From: JBEKOF01 sp050015895
GTDB lineage: Bacteria; Verrucomicrobiota; Verrucomicrobiia; Limisphaerales; Palsa-1400
Reading direction: 5' to 3'
DNA length: 14,819 nucleotides
NCBI GenBank assembly: GCA_050015895.1
Contig: JBEKAN010000150.1
Span: 1-14,819, forward strand
Shown here: one piece after another, positions 1 to 6,900 of the stretch
Numbering within the stretch: position 1 is the first letter of the stretch
Layout: each line of letters begins with the position of its first letter
Program-made: the position numbers and the translations under genes
The notes under the pieces: model-generated
What the model was told of the DNA's origin: nothing
Databases searched by the model: none
Seen by the model: the letters and a program-made list of their open reading frames with translations, nothing else

Positions 1-153
1 GGTCAGCGTTCTTCGAAATCGCGTTCTCATATTTCCTTTGGCGTTGGAATGTGAACGTGGGGTGGGAGCCTTTGCTCCAAGGTGTGATCTGTCAATCGGG
101 CACTTGGTCACTTCGTCGGAATACTCCTTTCCGCAATAGGGGCATTTACTCAT
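1..153 (-). CDS. Zinc-ribbon protein, 5' part only (runs off left edge)
   Basis: The frame opens at ATG 153-151 and stays open for 51 codons to base 1, so the C-terminal part is outside the window. The N-terminus MSKCPYCGKEYSDEV followed by TKCPID gives Cys4, Cys7 and Cys18, a CPxCG zinc-ribbon knuckle with one further Cys. Small verrucomicrobial and planctomycetal proteins often open this way, with the ribbon followed by a variable, sometimes membrane-bound, domain. What follows here is basic and low in complexity, and gives no function. The start is supported by a purine-rich GAGGGAG about 13 bases upstream. It overlaps the stop of the truncated PIN stub (ATGA, 153-150), so the two may be co-translated. 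The metal-binding knuckle is clear. The role of the protein is unknown. Confidence 0.6.
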   Translation of the reverse strand, partial: MSKCPYCGKEYSDEVTKCPIDRSHLGAKAPTPRSHSNAKGNMRTRFRRTLT

Positions 154-180
154 GGCTGTTTTGGCTCCCTCATGGCTGTT
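149..180. repeat. 12-bp direct repeat at toxin-stub/zinc-ribbon junction
   Basis: The plus-strand sequence CTCATGGCTGTT occurs at 149-160 and again at 169-180, exactly 20 bases apart. Each copy contains a reverse-strand ATGAG: one is the zinc-ribbon start codon, the other lies inside the PIN stub frame. It looks like a short local duplication of the start region, or a footprint left when the toxin gene was cut. Both copies are perfect, but the origin is inference. Confidence 0.6.
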
Positions 181-257
181 GGGTCAGGCGCGGACCCGTG
201 CTGAGGGTCGTTCAGCAACACATCGAGAAGAACCGAGGTGTCAACGGCTGTCACCAT
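150..257 (-). pseudogene. Truncated PIN-domain (VapC-like) toxin stub
   Basis: Starting at ATG 257-255, out of frame with and overlapping the end of the antitoxin gene, a 35-codon frame begins MVTAVDTSVLLDVLLNDPQ. This is the first beta-strand and helix of a PIN domain, with the first metal-binding Asp at residue 6. VapC toxins usually have about 125-140 residues and need three or four acidic residues. Here similarity stops about residue 21, the next 14 residues look unrelated, and a TGA follows at 152-150. No further PIN motifs are seen on this strand up to the window edge. The product cannot form the nuclease active site, so I call it a remnant left by a deletion or rearrangement. The overlapping-start arrangement with the AbrB-type gene upstream is the normal one for an intact vapBC pair and supports the identification. 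Confidence 0.72.
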
Positions 258-474
258 CGCGAATCAGCCGCAAATATTCATCGGTGCCGGTTCCGGCGGG
301 CGGTTGGCCGCGACCGCGCCATTTCTCAAACACATCCGGCTCGACTTTCTTCCACGCGACAAGAGTGCCCGCCTGGTTTCGCACCTCCAGCACAGTTCCC
401 GGACCAAGTCCAAGAGCCTCGCGCACTTCCTGCGGGATGCTGATTTTGCCGTCGTCCGAAACCACAGTACTCAT
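241..474 (-). CDS. AbrB/MazE-family (SpoVT-AbrB fold) antitoxin
   Basis: A 77-residue protein. MSTVVSDDGKISIPQEVRE, then ALGLGPGT and a VLEV strand, is the swapped-hairpin AbrB/SpoVT DNA-binding fold, with the usual KISIP and L-GxGT signatures in residues 1-35. The rest (about 45-77) would be the toxin-binding tail. In vapBC or mazEF-like operons such proteins bind their own promoter and neutralise the toxin made from the next gene. Here the next gene is only a 35-codon PIN stub overlapping its 3' end, so this is an antitoxin without a working partner in the window. The start ATG (474-472) lies only six bases after a plausible -10 hexamer, and no Shine-Dalgarno sequence can fit, which suggests a leaderless message. 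Family is confident. A present-day role as antitoxin, or as a stand-alone regulator, is unknown. Confidence 0.88.
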   Translation of the reverse strand: MSTVVSDDGKISIPQEVREALGLGPGTVLEVRNQAGTLVAWKKVEPDVFEKWRGRGQPPAGTGTDEYLRLIRDGDSR

Positions 475-480
475 GTGGCC

Positions 481-508
481 AAGGTAAGGAATCCCTCCTG
501 GATGTCAA
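481..508 (-). promoter_or_regulatory. Sigma70-type promoter for the antitoxin gene, probably leaderless
   Basis: On the reverse strand a perfect TTGACA (508-503) is followed after 16 bases by TACCTT (486-481). Six bases later comes the antitoxin ATG (474). A transcription start about seven bases past the -10 would fall on or next to the A of the start codon. The -35 is exact. The -10 is weak, matching only the T, A and final T of TATAAT. Confidence 0.5.
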
Positions 509-581
509 GCAGTGAATTCCGGCGGAGGCCCGACCAACTTTGGCGGACGTTCCATCCAGAACTCGCCGTTGCAAACCCGCC

Positions 582-603
582 TGGCCGCATGATCTTGCGG
601 CCA
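582..603. repeat. Perfect inverted repeat (hairpin)
   Basis: The arms TGGCCGCA (582-589) and TGCGGCCA (596-603) are exact reverse complements around the six-base loop TGATCT. No T-tract follows on either strand, so it is not a classical terminator. It lies about 75 bases upstream of the antitoxin -35 and could be an operator, a repeat-element end, or chance in GC-rich DNA. Confidence 0.45.
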
Positions 604-688
604 CAGTCGGCTTCTCGCCGTTCCCGCCATGCCGGCCGCAGAAGCCGGAACTTCATTGCGTTAGTTCGTCTTATGAACGATCGCCGGA

Positions 689-725
689 TCTTTGCGCCTT
701 GGCGACTTTGCGTTGAATTCTCTTT
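689..725. repeat. CTTTGCGCC-type intergenic repeat segment
   Basis: The plus strand carries CTTTGCGCCTTGGCGACTTT followed by GCGTTGAATTC, a run of near-repeating CTTTGCG and CCTTGGCG units. Sequences of this form, whose reverse strand reads as GGCGCAAAG-like units, are scattered between genes in several environmental phyla, from memory. Only one copy is present in this window, so its status as a dispersed family is inference. Confidence 0.4.
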
Positions 726-787
726 GGTTGCGGCCTGCCGCGGGGCGCTCCGCTGTGGCCGTATCAAATGTCAGTATTGCGCCTGTC

Positions 788-2251
788 TCATCCGCCGACC
801 CGCTCGAAATCAATAAACCCGAGCGCCGCGTTCACTCCGATCAGGCGCACGCGAACATTGTCGCCCAGATCCAGGCCGCGTTCGCCCCGGATAATGCGGC
901 CTTCCGCGGGCACACCCAACAGCCGCGCATAAGTTCCCTTGGGCGAGGCGCCCGTGACAATCGCGTCGAATTGACTGCCGATTTGCGACCCAAGCATCGC
1001 CGCCGCCGCCACCTTCATCATGAACCGCTCCACCTTCCGCGCCGCCGATTCCCGGTCCGTGCAGTGCGCCGCCAGGCCGGACAAATCCGCCTCCGTGTAG
1101 GGCGCGGGACCGCCCCGGATGCCCGCCTTCAAAAGCCGTTGCACCACCAAGTCGGCGTAGCGCCGGTTGGGCGCCGTCGAATGCGTGTAGTCGTTGAGCG
1201 CCAACCCAAAATGCCCCACTTGCTCGGTTCCCGGATGCTCCACAATATATTCGCCCGGCCCCATCGCCTTCAATACCGCCAGCGACAATTCTGGGAAATG
1301 GGCCGGATCGCTCTTCTGACGCGCCGCCAGGAATTCCCCCAGCGGACGCGGGTCCGGCTCCGCCGGCAGCTTGCACCCCAATTGCGCCGCAATCTCCTGG
1401 ATGCGGTCCCATCGCTTGGGCGTCCGCACCACGCGCCGGAGGCAGGGGGAATTTCGTCCCCGCAGGTATTTCGCCATCGCCACGTTGGCGGCGATCATGA
1501 AACTCTCGATGATGTCCCGCGCCGGATTCTCCCGCAACTCCTCGAACTGCCGCACCTTGTCGTCCACCACGATGGGCACGCTTTCCACCCCGCCCAGCGT
1601 CAGCGCGCCGTGCTCCATGCGGAATCGCTTCAACCGCTGGCTGGCCTCCTGCTGCAACCGCAACTGCTCGCCCAGCCCCGCCGGGACGGCGCCTTCGCAG
1701 GGCGCGCCCGCTTTTCCTTCCAACCATTGTCCCACCTGCTCGTAATTCAATTTGGCCTGGTTGCGCAGAGTCGCCGCGGAAACATCCGCGCAAGTCACTT
1801 CCCCGTCGCTTCCCATCACATATTCCATGATGATCGTCGCGCGGTCCTGGTCCGGGCGCAGCGAGGTCAAATCGGTGGAGAGCCGTTCCGGCAGCATGGA
1901 AAAAACCGGCCCGCCCGTGTAAACCGAGGTCGCGTTCTCCCGCGCGTTCAAGTCCGTCGCCGTGCCTGGCTTGACCACCGCGTCCACATCCGCCACGCCG
2001 ACGAGCACGCGGATGTTCCCGTTGGGCAGCCGCTCCGCCCATTCCACCTGGTCCAGGTCGCGCGAGTCGGCGTTGTCAATGCTCGACCAGAGCAGCCCGC
2101 GCAAATCCCGGCGGGCCGGGTCCGGGATGGCGGCCGAGAACCCCCTGACCTCCGCGAGAACCTGCGGGGGGAAATCCGGCTTGAACCCCGCGCGCGTCAT
2201 CGCGCTCCGGGCCGCCTGCTGAAAACTAAAACCGTTTGGAGTTTGATTCAT
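788..2251 (-). CDS. RNB-domain 3'-5' exoribonuclease (RNase II superfamily, short form)
   Basis: A 487-residue protein. The RNB catalytic core spans roughly residues 45-375. The metal-binding motif SIDNADSRDLDQ gives Asp59, Asp65 and Asp67, matching RNase II Asp201, Asp207 and Asp209. The fourth canonical Asp (210) is Gln68. A second signature, HSTAPNRRYADLV (357-369), matches the HFTSPIRRYxDL motif of RNase II/R. A C-terminal OB/S1-like strand set follows (about 424-485). It lacks the two N-terminal cold-shock domains of E. coli RNase II (644 aa) and RNase R. That layout and the DLDQ motif are those of the Deinococcus RNase II-like and cyanobacterial Zam-type branch. It should hydrolyse single-stranded RNA processively from the 3' end in the cytoplasm. 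The ATG at 2251 has no clear Shine-Dalgarno; the next in-frame Met (residue 18) would remove part of the conserved leader. It is divergent from the response regulator gene and reads toward the antitoxin. Confidence 0.9.
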   Translation of the reverse strand: MNQTPNGFSFQQAARSAMTRAGFKPDFPPQVLAEVRGFSAAIPDPARRDLRGLLWSSIDNADSRDLDQVEWAERLPNGNIRVLVGVADVDAVVKPGTATDLNARENATSVYTGGPVFSMLPERLSTDLTSLRPDQDRATIIMEYVMGSDGEVTCADVSAATLRNQAKLNYEQVGQWLEGKAGAPCEGAVPAGLGEQLRLQQEASQRLKRFRMEHGALTLGGVESVPIVVDDKVRQFEELRENPARDIIESFMIAANVAMAKYLRGRNSPCLRRVVRTPKRWDRIQEIAAQLGCKLPAEPDPRPLGEFLAARQKSDPAHFPELSLAVLKAMGPGEYIVEHPGTEQVGHFGLALNDYTHSTAPNRRYADLVVQRLLKAGIRGGPAPYTEADLSGLAAHCTDRESAARKVERFMMKVAAAAMLGSQIGSQFDAIVTGASPKGTYARLLGVPAEGRIIRGERGLDLGDNVRVRLIGVNAALGFIDFERVGG

Positions 2252-2375
2252 ATCACATTTTGGACGTCGAGTTGCCCGTTTCCCCCTGTCAATGAGTTGC
2301 CGACGGCCCGGAAACTACGCCCCCCGCCGGCTCCCGGCAAGGTCAAACCAGCGCGAGGGGTATTTTGGGGAAGTC

Positions 2376-2437
2376 TATTCCTAATCATAATCCTAAATCC
2401 TGCTCTCAGCGGGCGGGAACCGATAGGATTAGGAGAG
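2376..2437. repeat. TAATCCTA-type imperfect inverted repeat
   Basis: The left side carries TCCTAATC (2379-2386) and AATCCTA (2389-2395). The right side carries TAGGATT (2424-2430) and GATTAGGA (2427-2434), reverse complements of the left units. A GC-rich centre (about 2401-2420) separates them. It could fold as a long imperfect hairpin. It resembles a remnant of a dispersed intergenic repeat rather than a gene-specific operator, but only one copy lies in the window. Confidence 0.5.
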
Positions 2438-2514
2438 GAACCCTTCAGAGAGAGAACCGGGGCCTGCCTTCATGCCGCCCAACCCCGCCCGCGCCTCCCT
2501 CGAAAGCCATGCGT

Positions 2515-2532
2515 TTGTAACGAATTTGTCAC
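2515..2532 (+). promoter_or_regulatory. Pho-box-like direct repeat (candidate response-regulator site)
   Basis: TTGTAAC-GAAT-TTGTCAC: two 7-base units differing by one base, separated by four bases, so repeating every 11 bases. PhoB-class regulators bind tandem 11-base units of the form CTGTCAT-N4. The site ends 45 bases before the GTG start of a PhoB-like regulator, as expected for autoregulation. No good -10 hexamer is seen at the usual distance, so the role is inference from spacing and context. Confidence 0.45.
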
Positions 2533-2577
2533 CGTCCCGCCGTTGTTTGACCAACGCCCTTTGGCAATGCTGCTTCT

Positions 2578-3261
2578 GTGAAAGAAAAAGTTCTGGTGGT
2601 TGACGACGAGCCGGACGTTCTGGATCTGGTGAGCTATAATCTCAGCCAGGCCGGCTTCCAGGTCGAGACGGCGTTGGACGGCGCCGACGCCTTGAGGAAA
2701 GCCCGCTCGGTGGCGCCGGATTTGATCCTGCTGGATTTGATGCTGCCGGAAATGGACGGGCTGGAAGTCTGCAAACTCCTCCGGCGCGATCCCAAAACCA
2801 ACGGCATCCCCATCATCATGCTCACCGCCCGCGCCGGGGAAATTGACCGCATTGTCGGGCTGGAACTGGGGGCCACGGACTATGTGCCCAAGCCCTTCAG
2901 CCCGCGCGAACTGGTCCTCCGCGTCAAGAAGCGCCTGGAGGAGCGCCAGGCCGGCGCGGCTCCGCGCACCGCGTTTTCCTTTGGGCCTCTTCAGTTGGAC
3001 ATCTCCCGCCATCTGGTCTTGGTCAAAGGCAAGCGCGTCGAACTCACCGCCACGGAATTCAAACTCCTCGCAGTCCTCGCCCAGCGCATTGGTCATGTCC
3101 AATCCCGCGAAAAACTCCTTCGCGACGTCTGGGAGTACGAGACCCACATTGACACCCGCACGGTGGACACCCACATGCGGCGTCTGCGCGAAAAACTCGG
3201 CCTGGCCGCCAAGTATCTGGACACCGTGCGCGGCGTCGGCTACCGCTTCCTTCCCGAGTAG
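2578..3261 (+). CDS. OmpR/PhoB-family response regulator (orphan in this window)
   Basis: A 227-residue two-domain regulator, full length for the family. Receiver, residues 3-118: acidic pair Asp9/Asp10, phospho-acceptor Asp53 in LLDLMLPEMDG, switch Thr83, Tyr102 and Lys105 in the KPF motif. Winged-helix domain, about 133-226: TATEFKLLAVL, recognition helix DTRTVDTHMRRLREKL (192-207) and the C-terminal hairpin VRGVGYRF. Once phosphorylated it should dimerise and bind tandem direct repeats to activate transcription. The overall sequence is closest to the PhoB/PhoP type, but I do not assign a symbol because there is no PhoR-type kinase or pst/phoU gene here. The start is GTG (2578) because the receiver begins immediately after it; the Shine-Dalgarno is weak. 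The next gene is convergent, so it is transcribed alone. A Pho-box-like repeat lies just upstream. Confidence 0.93.
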   Translation: MKEKVLVVDDEPDVLDLVSYNLSQAGFQVETALDGADALRKARSVAPDLILLDLMLPEMDGLEVCKLLRRDPKTNGIPIIMLTARAGEIDRIVGLELGATDYVPKPFSPRELVLRVKKRLEERQAGAAPRTAFSFGPLQLDISRHLVLVKGKRVELTATEFKLLAVLAQRIGHVQSREKLLRDVWEYETHIDTRTVDTHMRRLREKLGLAAKYLDTVRGVGYRFLPE

Positions 3262-3339
3262 TCCGGCCCCTGGGACGAACCGAAAAACGAAAAGGCGGAG
3301 TCCGGTCTTCACCGAACCCCGCTTGAAATTCCAAACCGC
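3262..3339. terminator. Convergent spacer, weak hairpin
   Basis: Seventy-eight bases lie between two genes reading toward each other. The only clear fold is CGGT/ACCG around a four-base loop, set inside an imperfect AAGGCGG/CCCGCTT pairing (about 3293-3325). There is no U-tract, so a shared bidirectional terminator is possible but weakly supported. Confidence 0.25.
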
Positions 3340-3657
3340 TCAATAGCGGCGACCGCCGCCACCGCCGCTGTATTCACGACGACCGCCGCCACCGGCGGGC
3401 GCGCGTTCTTCCCGCGGCTTGGCAATGTTGACGGTAAGGGCGCGACCGCCCATCTCCTTGCCGTTCAGGGCGTCAATGGCCTTCTGCGCCTCCTCGCCCG
3501 TGCTCATGGTCACGAAACCAAAGCCGCGCGGACGATTGGTCATGCGATCCATCACCAGGTTGGTTTCCGTGACCGTGCCATGCGCGGCGAACGCGTCTTG
3601 CAGGTCATTTTCAGTGGTGTCGAAGGAAAGATTCCCGACATATAATCTATTGCTCAT
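3340..3657 (-). CDS. RRM-domain RNA-binding protein with Gly/Arg-rich tail
   Basis: A 105-residue cold-inducible-type RNA-binding protein, the bacterial analogue of glycine-rich RNA-binding proteins. A single RRM spans residues 3-81: RNP2 is LYVGNL (5-10) and RNP1 is RGFGFVTM (44-51), with the aromatic residues that stack on RNA bases. The tail (about 84-105) is AGGGGRREYSGGGGGRRY, a short RGG-like segment. It probably binds single-stranded RNA in the cytoplasm, as an RNA chaperone or mRNA-stability factor. The start MSNRLYVG (ATG 3657) is chosen because the RRM begins at once; a frame opening upstream to 3825 adds 56 residues of non-RRM character. No Shine-Dalgarno is obvious. A candidate promoter about 140 bases upstream implies a long 5' UTR. 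Transcribed alone, convergent with the response regulator. Confidence 0.93.
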   Translation of the reverse strand: MSNRLYVGNLSFDTTENDLQDAFAAHGTVTETNLVMDRMTNRPRGFGFVTMSTGEEAQKAIDALNGKEMGGRALTVNIAKPREERAPAGGGGRREYSGGGGGRRY

Positions 3658-3956
3658 TTGATGTTTTACTGTCCGACAAACCGTTGCTTTCCACAGACTG
3701 TTCCCGAACGCCGGGTCTAAAATCATCACTGAACTGGGTTCACCTGAAGATTCACCATGCCTTGAAAGAGACAAGCTATCTAACGGACAAATGAAGTGTA
3801 GCCGATTCCGCCAGGATCGCAACAACTATTTTAATCTTCTAATCCGCCCTTCACAGGATCACAATGGAAAGGTCTGCGGGAGGAAAAACTGTGTTTTGCC
3901 GTCTAACGTTGGAGAGCGGTGAGTATGAGAGTCTGTCGGCCTATACGATTGGAAAT
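3658..3956. other. Divergent upstream region of RRM and A2M genes
   Basis: About 300 bases without a gene. It is locally more AT-rich than the flanks (about 3830-3850). It holds a candidate RRM promoter (3795-3822). A TATACG hexamer at 3942-3947, nine bases before the A2M ATG, could be its -10 but has no matching -35. The in-frame extension of the A2M gene back to ATG 3864 does not look like a secretion signal and is not used. Confidence 0.45.
3795..3822 (-). promoter_or_regulatory. Candidate promoter for the RRM gene
   Basis: On the reverse strand TTGCGA (3822-3817) and TACACT (3800-3795) are spaced by 16 bases, each matching four of six sigma70 consensus bases. A start near 3788 would give a 5' UTR of about 130 bases before the RRM start codon. 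It was picked by eye and is tentative. Confidence 0.33.
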
Positions 3957-6900
3957 ATGAAACGAACCCTGAAGTTCCTGGTCTTTTCACTGTTTTTGGC
4001 GACCCATTTCCTGGCCAGCGCGGCATCCCGCGACGATTTGTGGCGCCAGGTCAATGACGCGGTCCAAAAGGGACTGCCCAAAACAGCCATCACCAACCTG
4101 GACCCAATCATCGCCGGCGCGCTCAAGGACAAGGCCTACCCCGAAGCCACCAAGGCCATCGCCAGGAAGATCGTGCTGGAAGGGAACATCCAGGGCAACA
4201 AGCCCGAGGAAAAAATTGTCCGTCTCGAAGCCGAAATGGCCCGCGCTCCCAAGGAAATGGCGCCGGTGATGGAGACCCTGCTGGCGCACTGGTATTGGCA
4301 GTACTTCCAGCAAAATAGCTGGCGGTTCATGCAGCGCACGGCCACGGGCCAGGCGCCGGGAAAAGATTTCACAACCTGGGATTTGCCCCGGCTCTTCGCG
4401 GAAATTGACCGGCACTTCCGACAGGCTCTCGCGGCGGAAAAGATCCTCAAAGCCACGCCCATCAGCGCGTGGGATGACTTGATCGAAAAAGGCACCATGC
4501 CGGACAGCGAGCGGCCCACACTCTATGATTTCCTCGCGCGCGAGGCCCTGGAGTTTTACACCTCGGGCGAGCAGGCGGGGGCGAAGCCCGAGGACGCTTT
4601 CGAGCTTTCGGCGGACGGCCCGATCTTTCATCCAGTCGCGGAATTCTTGAGTTGGGTGGACCGGATCGCCGGCGCGGAGGGGCTGAAATTGGTCGGCGAC
4701 ACCAATGCCGCGGGGGCGAGGGCGTTGGTGCTTTATCGCGACCTGCTGCGTTTTCATCAGGGCGACCCGGCGCCCCGGCTGGCCTTCGCGGCGGCGGATT
4801 TGGAACGATTGACCTGGGGTTGGAACGCGGCGTTCGGCGAGGGCAAGAACGCGGCCTACAAGGCGGCGCNNNNNNNNNNNNNNTGGAGGAGGACGATATG
4901 GTGGCGGCGCACGAACTGGCGGGCCGCGGCGCGAGAGTCTTTCCGAATTCCCCTGGCGGGAGACTTTGCCGCAATCTCGTCCTCGATATCGAGGCCAAGT
5001 CCGCGGAAATCAGCACCGAGCGGGTTTGGAACGCGCCGTGGCCGAAAATCCATGTTCGCTACGCAAATATTGATGTCGTTTTTTTTCGCGCCATTCCGGT
5101 GGACTGGGAAATGTTCCTCCAACGCAACCATCATCGCCCGGAGGAATTGAGCGACGATGAGAGGCGGGAAATCCTCGCCAAAGTTCCGGCGCTGTCTTGG
5201 TCCGCCAAACTGCCGCCCACACCCGATTTCAAGCAGAGAACTTTCGATGTCGCCGCGCCGGACAGTTTGAAGCCAGGCTACTACTTCATTGCCGCCAGCC
5301 ACGACGAGGGGTTTGGGGAGCGGGACAACCTCGTTTCGATGACCGGAGTTTGGGTCAGTGATCTGGCGATGGTCACGCGCACCCGGGGCGACAATGTCGA
5401 AGGGTTCGTCCTGGAGGCAAATTCCGGCGAGCCGGCAGGCGGCGCGGAGATTTCCGTGTGGCATTTGGACAACAATGGCAACCGGGTGGCCGATCCGCAA
5501 CTGGCGACGGACACAAACGGATTTTTCTCCATGAAGCCCGAACAGAATCGCGGCTACATTTTTCGGGCGCGGCACAACGGAAGCGAACTTGCCACTGTGC
5601 AGGACATCTGGTGGTACCAGTTGCAGCACCGCGGAGAGCCGCGTCCGGGCGCGCAGACGGTTTTCTTCACCGACCGCGCGATTTACCGTCCCGGCCAGAC
5701 CATTCAATACAAAGGGATATGTCTTTGGGTGGATCCAACGAAGGACAACTACGAAACGCTCAAGGGCGAGCAGGTCACCGTGATTTTCCAGGACGTTAAT
5801 GGCAAGGAAATCGCCCGGCAAAGCCAGCGCGCCAATGATTACGGCTCCTTCGCCGGCAGCTTCACCGCTCCGCGCGACCGGCTCATGGGCCAAATGTCGT
5901 TGCAAGCCCAAGGGCGCGCCCAAGGCAGGGCCAATTTCCGCGTCGAAGAATACAAGCGTCCGAAATTTGAGGTCGCGCTCGACGCGCCGAAAACCCCTCC
6001 AAAGCTCAACGAAACCGCCAGCCTCACCGGTCGCGCCACGGGCTACACCGGCGCGGCGGTGGACGGCGCGGAAGTCAAATATCGCGTCGTGCGCGAGGTG
6101 CGCATGCCGTGGTGGTGGGGGTGGTGGTCCCGGGGCCCGCGCGGCGAGAGCCAGGAAATTGCCCACGGCGTGGCGCGGACTGGAACCGACGGCTCGTTCA
6201 AAATTGAATTCACGGCCAAACCCGATCCCAAGGTCTTGGAGAAAGACGAGCCGACGTTTGAATTCCAAGTCAGCGCCGACGTGACCGACGGCGCGGGGGA
6301 GACGCGCTCGGCGGAGCGCGTCGTGCGCGTCGGCTACACCGCGCTGGAAGCCCTGCTCTCCGCGGACGATTGGCAGACCGGAGACAAGCCGGTTGAATTG
6401 AAAGTCGAGACAAAGACGCTGGACGGCGAGCCGCAACAGGCCGAAGGCGGCGTGAAAATCTACGAGTTGCAGCCGCCCGAAAAAGTCCAGCGCGGGCCGC
6501 TGTCCGAGAGGTATTTTTATAGGGGCGGACCGTCCGGCAATGATGGCGGGGACGTGCAAGACATGTCTAATCCCAACAACTGGCCGCTGGGCAAGATCGC
6601 GGTGGAACGCCCCTTCACAACGGACACCAACGGCGCGGCGAAATTGTCCTTCTCCCTCGGCGCGGGCGAGTATCGCGCCGTGTTGGAGACGCAGGATCGT
6701 TTTGGCAAACCCGTCACCGGCAGGCTGCCGCTCAGGGTCGTCGAGCCGGACGCCGCGAAATTGGCGATCAAGATTCCACACCTGCTGGCCGCCCCGAAGT
6801 GGGAGGCGCAGCCGGGCGATGACTTCATGGCCCTCTGGGGGACGGGTTACGACCAAGGTCGCGCGTTTGTGGAGATCGAACAGCGCGACCAAATCATCCA

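Larger units (their letters stand above)
475..787. other. Non-coding spacer with hairpins and an intergenic-repeat-like tract
   Basis: This 313-base stretch separates the ribonuclease stop from the antitoxin start. It holds the antitoxin promoter at its left end, a perfect 8-bp stem at 582-589/596-603 with a six-base loop, and GCGGC/GCCGC arms at 730-734 and 737-741 that could end the ribonuclease transcript, though no T-tract follows. It also holds a tract at about 689-725 made of CTTTGCG-like units. Open frames cross the region, but their translations are rich in Arg and Ser and have no family resemblance, so I see no gene here. Confidence 0.55.
2252..2577. other. Divergent intergenic region between ribonuclease and response regulator
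   Basis: A 326-base spacer that must hold both promoters. It contains an isolated reverse-strand TTGACA at 2292-2287, without a well-spaced -10. It also contains a TAATCC-type inverted repeat around 2376-2437 and a Pho-box-like direct repeat at 2515-2532. No open frame here resembles a protein; the long plus-strand frame crossing it is the shadow of the ribonuclease gene. Confidence 0.55.

Noticed and set aside
471..767. A 98-codon minus-strand frame upstream of the antitoxin
   Set aside because: It crosses the intergenic-repeat tract and the antitoxin promoter and ends on the antitoxin start. The composition is Arg/Ser-rich and not protein-like.
2287..2292. Perfect reverse-strand TTGACA upstream of the RNB gene
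   Set aside because: No acceptable -10 lies 16-19 bases away. The nearest candidate, CAAAAT, is 24 bases downstream, so I do not call a promoter.
692..2581. A 629-codon plus-strand open frame antisense to the RNB gene
   Set aside because: Its translation is Arg/His/Pro-rich with no domain signature, while the opposite strand has clear RNB motifs. It is a shadow caused by high GC at third codon positions.
3658..3825. N-terminal extension of the RRM protein to 3825
   Set aside because: The added 56 residues have no resemblance to the family, and RRM proteins of this type start directly before RNP2.
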